Assembly (NCBI GenBank): GCA_014799465.1
Contig: JAAVHZ010000052.1
Location: forward strand, 1 to 64,000
Direction: 5' to 3'
DNA from: Lachnospiraceae bacterium
Lineage (GTDB): Bacteria > Bacillota > Clostridia > Lachnospirales > Lachnospiraceae
DNA: 64,000 nt
Shown here: positions 1 to 9,714 of the stretch, one piece after another
Position numbering within the stretch: position 1 is the stretch's first letter
Layout: each line of letters begins with the position of its first letter
Program-made: the position numbers and the translations under genes
The notes under the pieces: model-generated
Database searches by the model: none
Told to the model about the DNA's origin: nothing
What the model saw: only the letters and a program-made list of their open reading frames with translations

Positions 1-53
1 AATATGAAAACTTTTAGGGCAACTCTTGTATAACTTAGTTTAATATGCAAAAA

Positions 54-76
54 GGTGGTCGAATAACTCGACCACC
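54..76. terminator. hairpin ggtggtcgaataactcgaccacc followed by A/T-rich tract
   Basis: Inverted repeat GGTGGTCGA/TCGACCACC. Confidence 0.5.
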
Positions 77-134
77 AAAAAATTTCAAAAAAAACTTACA
101 CACTTTACTTGACAAACCCACAAATTATAAAAAA

Positions 135-166
135 ATTCCCATTCACCTCAAAAGTGATTGGGAATT
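135..166 (-). terminator. rho-independent terminator downstream of rplT
   Basis: Minus strand ATTCCCAATCACttttGAGGTGAATGGGAAT followed by TTTTTTT. Confidence 0.75.
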
Positions 167-180
167 ATATATTATTATAT

Positions 181-537
181 TTATGCTAATTTAGATTTTG
201 CAAGCTCTGCAAGCTTTGTAAATGCTTCTGCATCATTTACTGCCATTTCAGACAACATCTTTCTGTTTACTTCTACTCCTGCCAGCTTTAATCCATACAT
301 AAACTTGCTGTATGAAAGACCATTGATTCTTGCAGCAGCATTGATTCTTGCAATCCATAACTGTCTGAACTGTCTTTTTCTCTGTTTTCTGCCTGCATAA
401 GAACTTGTTAATGCTCTCATTACGGACTGTTTAGCAACTCTATACTGTTTTGATCTGGCTCCTCTGTAACCTTTAGCCAGCTTTAATACTCTGTTATGTT
501 TTTTCTTAGCGTTCATTCCGCCTTTTATTCTTGCCAT
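181..537 (-). CDS. rplT: 50S ribosomal protein L20
   Basis: [37 protein letters not shown]; position in infC-rpmI-rplT operon. Confidence 0.98.
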   Translation of the reverse strand: MARIKGGMNAKKKHNRVLKLAKGYRGARSKQYRVAKQSVMRALTSSYAGRKQRKRQFRQLWIARINAAARINGLSYSKFMYGLKLAGVEVNRKMLSEMAVNDAEAFTKLAELAKSKLA

Positions 538-566
538 TTCAGTTTTCCTCCTATATTATTTTAATC

Positions 567-764
567 CTATAAATAAGGTAAAATTTTCTTCATATTCTTT
601 ACGTTTGTAGCATCTGTTGTTGTTGCTTTTCTAAGATTTCTCTTTCTCTTTGTAGACTTCTTTGTTAATATATGACTCTTATAAGCCTTCATTCTCTTTA
701 ACTTTCCAGTACCTGTCTTTTTAAAACGTTTTGCAGCAGCCCTGTTTGTTTTCATTTTTGGCAT
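567..764 (-). CDS. rpmI: 50S ribosomal protein L35
   Basis: [46 protein letters not shown]; start trimmed to the Met after the RBS. Confidence 0.97.
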   Translation of the reverse strand: MPKMKTNRAAAKRFKKTGTGKLKRMKAYKSHILTKKSTKRKRNLRKATTTDATNVKNMKKILPYL

Positions 765-844
765 TACTTTTTCCTCCTTAAATTGAATATCTATTTTAAC
801 TTCCAAGAAATCGCCTGACTATGCAGTGCATTCCACATAGTAGT

Positions 845-1339
845 TTAACGCTTTTCCGTTAAAAACATCTGCATACTTCTGCCTTCAAGTTTGGCAGGTT
901 TTTCGATAACCGCAATATCAGATAGCATTTCAGCAAAATCATCAAGAACATGTTTACTGCTGGCAATATGTGCCATCTCACGTCCCCTGAATCTTAGTGT
1001 AACTTTAACCTTATCGCCTTTTTCAATGAATTTTCTAGCCATATTAGCCTTTGTATTCAAATCATTTGCTTCGATATTTGGTGAAAGCCTTACTTCTTTA
1101 ATACCAATAGTCTTTTGCTTTTTCTTTGCATCCTTTTCTTTTCTTGCCTGCTCATAACGATATTTTCCATAATCAATTATTTTGCATACCGGCGGTTTAG
1201 CTGTAGGAGCAATCTTTACAAGGTCTAATTGTGCTTCCTTTGCAAGCTTATACGCTTCCTTTGAAGACATTATACCTAACTGCTCTCCATCTTCTCCGAT
1301 AACCCTTACCTCTTTGTCTCTAATCTGTTCGTTAATCAT
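845..1339 (-). CDS. infC: translation initiation factor IF-3
   Basis: MINEQIRDKEVRVIGEDGEQLGIMSSKEAYKLA, canonical IF-3. Confidence 0.98.
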   Translation of the reverse strand: MINEQIRDKEVRVIGEDGEQLGIMSSKEAYKLAKEAQLDLVKIAPTAKPPVCKIIDYGKYRYEQARKEKDAKKKQKTIGIKEVRLSPNIEANDLNTKANMARKFIEKGDKVKVTLRFRGREMAHIASSKHVLDDFAEMLSDIAVIEKPAKLEGRSMQMFLTEKR

Positions 1340-1560
1340 TAAATCACTAATGGCAGTGCACCTCCAATATTTTCATATACCCAACGGACTATACTTTCAT
1401 ATGCCGTAATCCCGTTGCCACATATTTTTATGCAATGTAAAAAGTGGATAGTCAGACTATCCACTTAAAATCAAAATCAAAAAAATAACTCTGAAAATAT
1501 TAACCTCAGGTCACCGTTTGTGCCAGGGTGAGAGCGGATACTCTGCTTCTTATTTTTACA
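1340..1560 (-). promoter_or_regulatory. infC operon structured 5' leader (L20/infC-leader-like) with attenuator hairpin
   Basis: About 200 nt noncoding leader containing GTGGATAGTCTGACTATCCAC followed by TTTTTA (1440-1468), plus an upstream CTCACCCTGGCACAAACGGTGACCTGAGGTTAATA segment. Confidence 0.55.
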
Positions 1561-1600
1561 ACATTGGTATCTTACCACCCATCAGACCATTTGTCAACAA

Positions 1601-1921
1601 CTATTTGCAAAAACTTGCACACATAGTTTCAGTAGTACAGGTTGCATTCTGTCCCTGTATCTCAACATTAGGTGCATGGCACTTGCAACTGTTATTGTAT
1701 GTGCACCTTTCTGCCGTACAGTCAATATCCGACCTGTTTTCAGGCGGTTCTTCACATTTACAACTGTTTGAAAAGCTGCCTGACGAACGTTCCCTAAAGC
1801 TTCCGCAGGCTGTTGCATCCTTTTCTTCCGCAGTATCACCCTCTACATTGATAGCACCACGGCAGCATAATTTTTCCTTGTTATAATAACAATTTGTAAC
1901 CGTACAATCTAATACAGGCAT
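1601..1921 (-). CDS. DUF1540-type cysteine-rich protein with two repeats
   Basis: MPVLDCTVTNCYYNKEKLCCRGAINVEG ... CTAERCTYNNSCKCHAPNVEIQG; GGAGGAATT RBS before the start at 1921. Confidence 0.75.
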   Translation of the reverse strand: MPVLDCTVTNCYYNKEKLCCRGAINVEGDTAEEKDATACGSFRERSSGSFSNSCKCEEPPENRSDIDCTAERCTYNNSCKCHAPNVEIQGQNATCTTETMCASFCK

Positions 1922-1960
1922 AATTCCTCCATTTCTGTCACATACAAACGTGGCGAAAAT

Positions 1961-2025
1961 TATTCCCGCAGACAAAGACTGCTGCGAGGGTCAGATACCC
2001 CGCAGCTTGCTGTAAAGTATCTGAC
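1961..2025. repeat. copy A of an interspersed inverted-repeat element
   Basis: Reverse complement CAGCAAGCTGCGGGGTATCTGACCCTCGCAGCAGTC...CGGGAATAA matches 51083-51165; internal GTCAGATAC/GTATCTGAC stem. Confidence 0.6.
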
Positions 2026-2171
2026 TTAACTACATTATTATTTTTCACATATTATAAAATTTTATACTATAAAAAATTTTTTCAGAAAATTGACAATTCT
2101 TTTCCATTGAAATATAACATATATATGATATATATTTATATTAATTAAAATTTTTTCACATGGAGGCACTT

Positions 2172-2939
2172 ATGAAAAAATATACTAAACCACTTTTACT
2201 TCTAGTTATTTCATTTATAATACTAATATTAACTATCACAATATTAATACCATATCAAAACAACAGAAAGGAGAAAAAAGTAATGAAAATAATAAGTACC
2301 AATTCCGAATCTATCACTGAAACTGATTCCGAAACAAGTATAGATAATTCATTAAAATTTTACCATGAAGCCTTATCTGAAGAACTTAAAAATTACATAA
2401 CCGGTAAATCCTACAAGGAAAATGAAAATATTACATTTGACGAACTTCGCCATGTGGTAGTTCAGTATATTGATTTTGAAGGAAATACCTGTGAAGGAGA
2501 ACTTATTGTAAATGAAGCTGTGGCTGACGAGACAGTTGAAATATTTAAAGAACTTTTTAATGCATCATATGCAATAGAAAAAATCCATCTTATAGATAAA
2601 TATAACGGAGATGATGATGCCTCTATGGAAGACAATAACACCTCCTGTTTTAACTATCGTAATATTGATGGCCAAAATACTTTATCAGACCACAGCTTAG
2701 GACTTGCCATAGATATTAACCCTTTGTATAACCCATATGTCAGAAAAAATATGGGAGACAGAAATATACTGCCTACAAACGGTGCGGTATATGCCGACAG
2801 GTCGGCTGATTTTCCGCACAAAATCACTAAAGATGACATTTGCTATAATATATTCACTTCACACGGCTGGAAATGGGGCGGTGAATGGGATTCTCCTGTT
2901 GATTACCAGCATTTCTACAAGGAATATTCTAAACCATAA
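2172..2939 (+). CDS. M15-family D-alanyl-D-alanine carboxypeptidase-like peptidase, N-terminal membrane anchor
   Basis: SDHSLGLAIDINP (SxHxxGxAxD zinc motif) and DYQHF; N-terminal TM; GGAGG RBS before 2172. Confidence 0.8.
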   Translation: MKKYTKPLLLLVISFIILILTITILIPYQNNRKEKKVMKIISTNSESITETDSETSIDNSLKFYHEALSEELKNYITGKSYKENENITFDELRHVVVQYIDFEGNTCEGELIVNEAVADETVEIFKELFNASYAIEKIHLIDKYNGDDDASMEDNNTSCFNYRNIDGQNTLSDHSLGLAIDINPLYNPYVRKNMGDRNILPTNGAVYADRSADFPHKITKDDICYNIFTSHGWKWGGEWDSPVDYQHFYKEYSKP

Positions 2940-4284
2940 GTCTTCTTTTTACTTTTTTAAGGCATATTATATAGCACACTATGTATGCAAATATTGTTAT
3001 CATCCATGTTATCGGATATGACACATACAGAGTTTCAAGCGTATGATGTGCCTTAAATACTGTAAATATCCATATTATCCTGAGTACACATGCACCAATC
3101 GTTGATATCACCATTGGCACAAATGAATATCCAAGTCCTCTGACACTTCCTGCAAACACATCCATTATGCCACATAAAAAATATGTAAGGCATATAACCT
3201 TCATTCTTACAATTCCATAATGTATTACTGAAGCATCTGACGAATAAATGTGAAGCAGTCTTTCCCCTAAAACATAAGCTCCGCAGCCAAGCACTACACC
3301 CACTACTGTAACTATAGCAGTACATATTAAAAGAACCCTGCTTATCCTCTCATATTTTCTGCCTCCCAGATTCTGGCTCGTAAAACTTATGGCACTTTGA
3401 TTATAGGCATTCATTGAAATATATATAAATCCTTCTATATTTCCTGCTGCCGTATTTCCGGCAATAACCACACTTCCAAAGGAATTGATAGAAGACTGTA
3501 TAAGTACATTTGAAAATGCAAACACTACTCCCTGCATCCCTGCCGGAATACCTACTGCCAGTATTTCCTTAAATTTTGCTTTTGTTATTTTAAGTTCTGA
3601 CAAATTAAGTCTGTATGCACCATTTTCTTTGATAAGGCATCTTATTATAGGACCGGCTGAAATATACTGGGATATTACCGTTGCAATACCCACTCCTGTT
3701 ACTCCCATACCACAGACTATTACAAAAATCAGATTAAAACATACATTTATAACACCTGCCGTTACAAGAAAATATAATGGTCTTTTTGTATCACCTACAG
3801 CCCTTAAAATGGCACTTCCGAAATTATATATCATCATGGCAGGCATACCAAGAAAATATATTTTTAGATATACTGCTGATTTATCAATAACGCCTTTTGG
3901 CGAATCCATAAGCACCAGCATAGGCTTTGTAAGTAAAATCCCTACTATAACTAAAATTATTCCGCATACAGCAGCAGTAAGCATTGCAGTATGTACAGTT
4001 TCTTTGACATCCCGCTCTTTATCAGCACCATAGTATTTTGCCACTGCCACATTTGCACCTACCGACAGACCTACAAACAGATTGATTATAAGATTGATAA
4101 GCGGTGTGGTTGAGCCCACAGCCGCTAACGATTCTTTACCGGCATAACGTCCCACTACTATTATATCTGCTGCATTGAACAACAGCTGCAATATACCTGA
4201 CAGCATTACAGGTATTGTAAATATAAGTATCTTTTTTAGTAACGGACCATTACACATATCCATTTCATATGTCTTTTGTTTCAT
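2929..4284 (-). CDS. MATE family efflux transporter
   Basis: MKQKTYEMDMCNGPLLKKILIFTIPVMLSGILQLLFNAADIIVVGRYAG; multi-TM. Confidence 0.9.
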   Translation of the reverse strand: MKQKTYEMDMCNGPLLKKILIFTIPVMLSGILQLLFNAADIIVVGRYAGKESLAAVGSTTPLINLIINLFVGLSVGANVAVAKYYGADKERDVKETVHTAMLTAAVCGIILVIVGILLTKPMLVLMDSPKGVIDKSAVYLKIYFLGMPAMMIYNFGSAILRAVGDTKRPLYFLVTAGVINVCFNLIFVIVCGMGVTGVGIATVISQYISAGPIIRCLIKENGAYRLNLSELKITKAKFKEILAVGIPAGMQGVVFAFSNVLIQSSINSFGSVVIAGNTAAGNIEGFIYISMNAYNQSAISFTSQNLGGRKYERISRVLLICTAIVTVVGVVLGCGAYVLGERLLHIYSSDASVIHYGIVRMKVICLTYFLCGIMDVFAGSVRGLGYSFVPMVISTIGACVLRIIWIFTVFKAHHTLETLYVSYPITWMITIFAYIVCYIICLKKVKRRLMV

Positions 4285-6094
4285 TTTCAAGCCACTCCCT
4301 CTCTTCAGCATTCAGATATGGAGATATATTTTTATATACAGTTCTATGATAGCAGTTTAAAATCTTTCTGTCATCATCATTTAACATATTTATATCTATT
4401 GCATCCCGGTCAAATGGAGCCATAGTGAGTACCTCAAATTTCATAAACTGCCCATATTGATTTTCTTCCGACTTTCTGCACATAATAAGGTTTTCAAGCC
4501 TTATCCCATACTCCCCTTCTATATATAATCCCGGTTCATCAGATGTAATCATTCCTTCCTCTAACACCGCATCCTGACTGTTTATCTGCGAAGGATTAAT
4601 CCTCCATCTGAAACTATTTGGTGATTCATGTACATTCAGCAGGTATCCCACTCCATGTCCCGTTCCATGTTTATAATCCAGTCCCATCTTCCACAAAGGT
4701 TCTCTTGCAATACAGTCAAGATTAGTTCCCCTGCATCCGTATAAAAAGCTTGCATCTGAAAGTCTTAAATTACCCATTAAAACGGCAGTATAGTGTTTTT
4801 TTTGAATATCTGTCAGTTCTCCTAAAGATATGGTTCTGGTAATATCTGTAGTTCCTTCCATATAGTGACCGCCTGTATCAAGAAGTAAAAAACCTTTAGG
4901 CAAAATTTTATCTCCCGGCTTCTGTGGTTCATAATGTACGATTGCCCCGTTAGAACCATATGCTGATATAGTGGCAAAACTTGGTTCTATATAATTATCA
5001 ATCTCATTTCTAATCTCCTCCATCTTCTGAACCACATCAAATTCAGTAATATCCATTTTGCCTGCATTATGCTTAAGCCAGTAAATAAGTTTTGTAACCG
5101 CCGTTCCATCCTTTAAATGTGCCGTACGCTCATTTTCCATTTCCACAGGGTTCTTAACTGCCTTCATCTGCATTACAGGACTTATTACATTTTTAATCTT
5201 AACACCATCAGGAATATTTTTTAATATCATAGAATTAATACCTGACTTATCAAGCATAATCCTCGTTCCGTTTTCTAATTTCTTTATATAATTATATATA
5301 TTGTTATAATCACATATTACAATTGATAACTTTTTAAGTTCTTCTTCTACATCACCATCAATAGACCTCTTATCTGCGAAAAGTAATATATTATCATCTT
5401 TATTTTCAGGCACTATGGCATAGGATAAAAGTACGGGATTGTACTCCACATCATTTCCCCTTATATTGAACAGCCATGCTATTTCATCCAATGCCGTTAT
5501 TATTATTGCATCACACAAGTTTTCTTTTAAAACGTCTCTTAACAAACCAATCTTTTTTTCTGCTGATATTCCGGAATAGCATAATCCGAGAAGCCATGCT
5601 TTACTATGGCTTCTTTCAGGTCTGTTCTTCCATATTTCACCTGCAAGGTCACAGTCATATACAATCTTAACACTTTTTCTTAATAGAATCCTTTCAAGTT
5701 TTTGGGCTATCATGGCATTTACTGTTCTGCCGTCAAAACCCAGACATTCCCCTTCTTTAAGTGTTGATTCAAGATATTCAAAAATATCCGGCACTCCCGG
5801 TTCACCCATTTTGTAAAGCTCTATTCCACTTCCATTTAGTTCTTCCTCTGCCTGTATAAAATATCTTCCGTCGGTCCATAATACGGCTTCTTTACTTGTA
5901 ATTACCATTTTACCTGCCGAACCTGTAAATCCTGACAGATACTCCCTGCATTTAAAATAATCTCCAACATACTCAGAACCATGAAAGTCATCTGTCATAA
6001 CAAGATATGCATCTATATTATTTTTATCCATCTCCTTACGGAGTCTTATTATCTGTTCTCTCACCATATTCCTTCTTTCTATTATTATTTGCAT
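4265..6094 (-). CDS. Xaa-Pro aminopeptidase (M24 family, creatinase N-domain)
   Basis: VMTDDFHGSEYVGDYFKCREYLSGFTGSAG, GHGVGYLLNVHESP, DEPGLYIEGEYGIRLENL; overlaps the MATE gene by about 20 bp. Confidence 0.93.
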   Translation of the reverse strand: MQIIIERRNMVREQIIRLRKEMDKNNIDAYLVMTDDFHGSEYVGDYFKCREYLSGFTGSAGKMVITSKEAVLWTDGRYFIQAEEELNGSGIELYKMGEPGVPDIFEYLESTLKEGECLGFDGRTVNAMIAQKLERILLRKSVKIVYDCDLAGEIWKNRPERSHSKAWLLGLCYSGISAEKKIGLLRDVLKENLCDAIIITALDEIAWLFNIRGNDVEYNPVLLSYAIVPENKDDNILLFADKRSIDGDVEEELKKLSIVICDYNNIYNYIKKLENGTRIMLDKSGINSMILKNIPDGVKIKNVISPVMQMKAVKNPVEMENERTAHLKDGTAVTKLIYWLKHNAGKMDITEFDVVQKMEEIRNEIDNYIEPSFATISAYGSNGAIVHYEPQKPGDKILPKGFLLLDTGGHYMEGTTDITRTISLGELTDIQKKHYTAVLMGNLRLSDASFLYGCRGTNLDCIAREPLWKMGLDYKHGTGHGVGYLLNVHESPNSFRWRINPSQINSQDAVLEEGMITSDEPGLYIEGEYGIRLENLIMCRKSEENQYGQFMKFEVLTMAPFDRDAIDINMLNDDDRKILNCYHRTVYKNISPYLNAEEREWLENETKDI

Positions 6095-6150
6095 TAAATC
6101 CGACTTTGTTATATAATCTCATTTAAATACATAACGAACGGAGATATTAT

Positions 6151-6423
6151 ATGTTACTAACATACCTTACAATTATAAATATAATCGGTTTTTTCAGTAT
6201 GGGGATAGATAAATACAAAGCAGTACACCACAAATGGCGTATTCCCGAAAAAACACTTTTTATTATAGCACTGATGGGTGGAAGTGCAGGCTCTATAGTT
6301 GGAATGCAGTTGTTCAGACACAAAACAAAGCACCCCTCATTTTTTATCGGGATGCCTGTGATACTGATTCTGCAGGTCCTTATTACAATTTTACAAATAT
6401 CTGGGCATGGTTTACGGCTTTAA
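6151..6423 (+). CDS. DUF1294 small membrane protein
   Basis: MGIDKYKAVHHKWRIPEKTLFIIALMGGSAGSIVGMQLFRHKTKHPSF. Confidence 0.85.
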   Translation: MLLTYLTIINIIGFFSMGIDKYKAVHHKWRIPEKTLFIIALMGGSAGSIVGMQLFRHKTKHPSFFIGMPVILILQVLITILQISGHGLRL

Positions 6424-6482
6424 GGTATATGTCTATTATATCCTTTGTCTTTAATTTAATACTTGATGTATTAATACATGGA

Positions 6483-7061
6483 CTAATTCATTGACCAAAG
6501 ATAACAATATGCCTGTGACCTTGCAGCAAAAATATTTTCTTTTAAAAGTTTCCTTACCTCATCTTTTGTATACCATGCTGCCTTAATCTCTTCATATTCA
6601 GAATCACTGTCACATATTATACCTTCTGCAACTCCCACCACACATTCATTCTTCTCATTACTGAATCCTATGGCACTATAGCTTTCACCTATCACATCTG
6701 TAATTTCTACAATATCAAGTCCTGTTTCCTCTTTAAGTTCACGCACGGCTGCCTGCTCTATAGTTTCTCCCTGTTCAATCAGACCAGCCGGAAAATTATA
6801 TACCCACTCGTCTGCCGCCATTCTAAATTCCCTGTTTAAAAGTACTTTTTCTCCATCCTTTGAATGCATTATAATCACTACTGCATCAACATTGTTATTT
6901 TTAAGTTCATCTTTTCCGGAAATATCTTTATTTCTACTAATCATTTCATATACTTTAACATTATCATTTCCGGTTCTGTATGTTATATCATATCTTGTTA
7001 TAAATTTGCCCTCATGGACTTTATTTATAGATTCTAATTTCAAATAATCACCCCGATTCAT
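6483..7061 (-). CDS. NUDIX hydrolase (ADP-ribose pyrophosphatase-like)
   Basis: Nudix box GLIEQGETIEQAAVRELKEETGL. Confidence 0.88.
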   Translation of the reverse strand: MNRGDYLKLESINKVHEGKFITRYDITYRTGNDNVKVYEMISRNKDISGKDELKNNNVDAVVIIMHSKDGEKVLLNREFRMAADEWVYNFPAGLIEQGETIEQAAVRELKEETGLDIVEITDVIGESYSAIGFSNEKNECVVGVAEGIICDSDSEYEEIKAAWYTKDEVRKLLKENIFAARSQAYCYLWSMN

Positions 7062-7070
7062 CTAAAAAGC

Positions 7071-7094
7071 CCGGATTTGATATTCAAATCCGGA
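7071..7094 (-). terminator. terminator after pckA
   Basis: CCGGATTTG aatat CAAATCCGG then GCTTTTTAG on the minus strand. Confidence 0.8.
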
Positions 7095-7109
7095 CCATTG
7101 TTTTAAATA

Positions 7110-8810
7110 TTAGTTAAGTTCATCTACTACCTTCTGAATAGCAGCTAAAGCATCTTCAGGAAGTTTATTAAATCCACCTTCAGCAGTTTCAAGATTCTTA
7201 ACATAGTTAAGTCTGTCCATCATACGTGCCTTTAATGTCTTAACATATTCAGCATCGTTAAGGTCAGGAACGAATCCTTCCCACTCGAAGATTTCAATAT
7301 CCTCAAATGGTCCCCACTGCTTAAAGTCTGCCTTCTTCTCAACTACAGCTTCGATAACATCTAATGTATCCTTAGGCTGAACTTTCTTGCCCATAAAATC
7401 GCCTGTATTAATGATATAGCAGTCAACGTTTTTCTCTGCAACCAGTTTCTTGAACTTCTCATAGTCGTTTACTAACGGATAAGTTCTGAATGGGTTTGCA
7501 TATGGCTCTACAACCAAAGCATTAGGGTCTACACCCGGTGCAAGTCTCTCCGCTGTTGACCTCTTTGTTGCAAGTGTTGCACCCATTACTGAAGCAAGTG
7601 ATGCACCTTTAAGCTTAACGATTGGTGGAATTGTAGGGTCTTTCATAATCCAGAATATAGCATTTACAGGTGCATCAATCTTATCTACACGATTTGGTGA
7701 CCATAACTTAGATTTGATTGCACGTCCATTACCATTTCTGATATCCTCTGTTACAAGAACAACCTTTCCATCCTCATCAAGTGTAGCTGAACAGTTCTGT
7801 GCTGTTAATAAGTACTTGTTATCTTCACATGCAGTAGGATAATCTGCTGTCTTATCAAAATATGTTGGCTCCATTGCTATTGATGCACATGTATCTGAAT
7901 TAATGATAAATGCATCATCATGAAGAACCTTAATTGAAGGATACTTTCCATCATGTTTAGCATGTGTGATTGTTGACTTACCTGAACCTGAAAGTCCAAA
8001 TACTGCTGCAACAAATTTAGAACCATCCTCAAGTGTGTACTCTTTCTGTCCGCCATGGCATGAAGCATATCCGTTTCTGTTAGCCAGTGCCCATCCAAGT
8101 GTAAGAGTACCCTTCTTGTGCTCTCCAAAATATCTCATACCTAAGATTGCTGCACAGTTAGTATCTGTATTAAAATAGCATAAGCATTTTCCGTCACATA
8201 CATCTGTCTGGTCTGAACCAGTCCACTGTGGGTCAGAGAAAATATAGATATCAGGCTCATTTCCGTCACCGATTGGCTTTGAATTCTTATACATCTTTAC
8301 ATATTCATCTGACATATACTGGAAATTTAACATCCAGTTGTATAAGATATTCTCTTCTCCTTCCGGAATAAGAAGATGTGCCTTTGCCATGAATTCAGGA
8401 TCAAGACCAATATATACTTCAGCATGATACATAGTCTTCCAACGTGTATCATATACTGCATCCATAAGAATCTTATCAAGCTTTGCACAATTAGTACCTT
8501 CTTTGCCTGTAATTCTTCTTGCTGCCGCATAACGTCCTGTAATAGAACCATCATTGAATAATAATACTTTCGCATCCGGTTCAAGACCAAATTCTTCGCC
8601 TCTGTATACAGGCATATCGGTAACAACAGTTCCAGGTGAATTCTTTGCTAACTCATAAGCTTCCTTAAGTGTATTAATCTTGATTACATTATTACCATAA
8701 AATGCAGCCTCAATAATGGCACGTGTGTTTGTAACAGGTGTACCTACTTTAGGGAAACCTACTTTATTAGGTCCGATTTCTGTTCTTGCATAATAAGCTT
8801 TTGTTGACAT
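7110..8810 (-). CDS. pckA: phosphoenolpyruvate carboxykinase (ATP)
   Basis: FGLSGSGKSTITHA P-loop, MSTKAYYARTEIGPNKVGFPKVGTPVTNTRAIIEAAF; start after AAGGAGGATGTTTTA. Confidence 0.82.
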   Translation of the reverse strand: MSTKAYYARTEIGPNKVGFPKVGTPVTNTRAIIEAAFYGNNVIKINTLKEAYELAKNSPGTVVTDMPVYRGEEFGLEPDAKVLLFNDGSITGRYAAARRITGKEGTNCAKLDKILMDAVYDTRWKTMYHAEVYIGLDPEFMAKAHLLIPEGEENILYNWMLNFQYMSDEYVKMYKNSKPIGDGNEPDIYIFSDPQWTGSDQTDVCDGKCLCYFNTDTNCAAILGMRYFGEHKKGTLTLGWALANRNGYASCHGGQKEYTLEDGSKFVAAVFGLSGSGKSTITHAKHDGKYPSIKVLHDDAFIINSDTCASIAMEPTYFDKTADYPTACEDNKYLLTAQNCSATLDEDGKVVLVTEDIRNGNGRAIKSKLWSPNRVDKIDAPVNAIFWIMKDPTIPPIVKLKGASLASVMGATLATKRSTAERLAPGVDPNALVVEPYANPFRTYPLVNDYEKFKKLVAEKNVDCYIINTGDFMGKKVQPKDTLDVIEAVVEKKADFKQWGPFEDIEIFEWEGFVPDLNDAEYVKTLKARMMDRLNYVKNLETAEGGFNKLPEDALAAIQKVVDELN

Positions 8811-9003
8811 TAAAACATCCTCCTTAATTTGTATTTGAAGCAATGACCTATATAAAAGCCATCAGCTTTATGTCATAAAAAAATTCCAAATCGAGGTTAT
8901 TATGCCATTTTTAAGGATAAAAGTCAAGTGAATTATTTGTGTATACACCAGATTTATACATCATCATCATTCGTTTTTCAGATTCTTTATAAAGATTTTC
9001 TTC

Positions 9004-9681
9004 TCACACTTTACATACCACTTCATTTTTATTCTTATATATTGAATTTGCAGGCACATATCCCCTTACCATTGACAATGGATATACGTTTGTATGCTTC
9101 CCAATAACCGTTCCAGGATTCATTACAGAATTACATCCAACCTCAACATAATCTCCAAGTATGGCACCAAATTTTTTTAATCCCGTTTCCATCTTATTAT
9201 TGCCTGTATTTATACATACTAATGACTTATCCGACTTAAGATTAGACGTAATTGAACCTGCACCCATATGTGACTTATAACCAAGCACAGAATTTCCCAC
9301 ATAATTGTAATGTGGAACCTGAACGCCGTTAAACAGCAATGTACATTTCAATTCAGTAGAATTACCTACTACGGCACCTTTTCCTACAATTGCAGTGCCC
9401 CTGATAAATGCACAATGCCTTATCTCTGCATCTTCATCTATTATAAGAGGACCGTTAAGATATGCCGTAGGAGCTATCTTTGCAGACTTTGCCGCCCAAA
9501 TATTATCTCCTATCTGTTCATATTTATCTTTTGGAAGCTCCGCTCCTGTCATTAATATAAATTCATCAATACGTTCAAATGCTTCCCAGGGATACTCAAG
9601 CCCCTCCAACAATTTTTTTGCAATAGTCTGATTCAAATCAAACAGACTGCTAATCTTCAATTCTTCCATTCTATTCTCCAT
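9004..9681 (-). CDS. GlmU-like left-handed beta-helix acyl/nucleotidyl-transferase domain protein
   Basis: Hexapeptide repeats; GSVLGYKSHMGAGSITSNLKSDK. Confidence 0.75.
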   Translation of the reverse strand: MENRMEELKISSLFDLNQTIAKKLLEGLEYPWEAFERIDEFILMTGAELPKDKYEQIGDNIWAAKSAKIAPTAYLNGPLIIDEDAEIRHCAFIRGTAIVGKGAVVGNSTELKCTLLFNGVQVPHYNYVGNSVLGYKSHMGAGSITSNLKSDKSLVCINTGNNKMETGLKKFGAILGDYVEVGCNSVMNPGTVIGKHTNVYPLSMVRGYVPANSIYKNKNEVVCKV

Positions 9682-9714
9682 TTCTTTAGAAATGTTTCCT
9701 TTGGGATTTTTATG

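Noticed and set aside
1518-1886. ORF 1518-1886 (+) and 1594-1839 (-) overlapping the DUF1540 gene
   Set aside because: The DUF1540 frame has an RBS and family pattern; the others do not.
3485-4033. 182-aa plus-strand ORF opposite the MATE gene
   Set aside because: Antisense to a confident CDS, no independent support.
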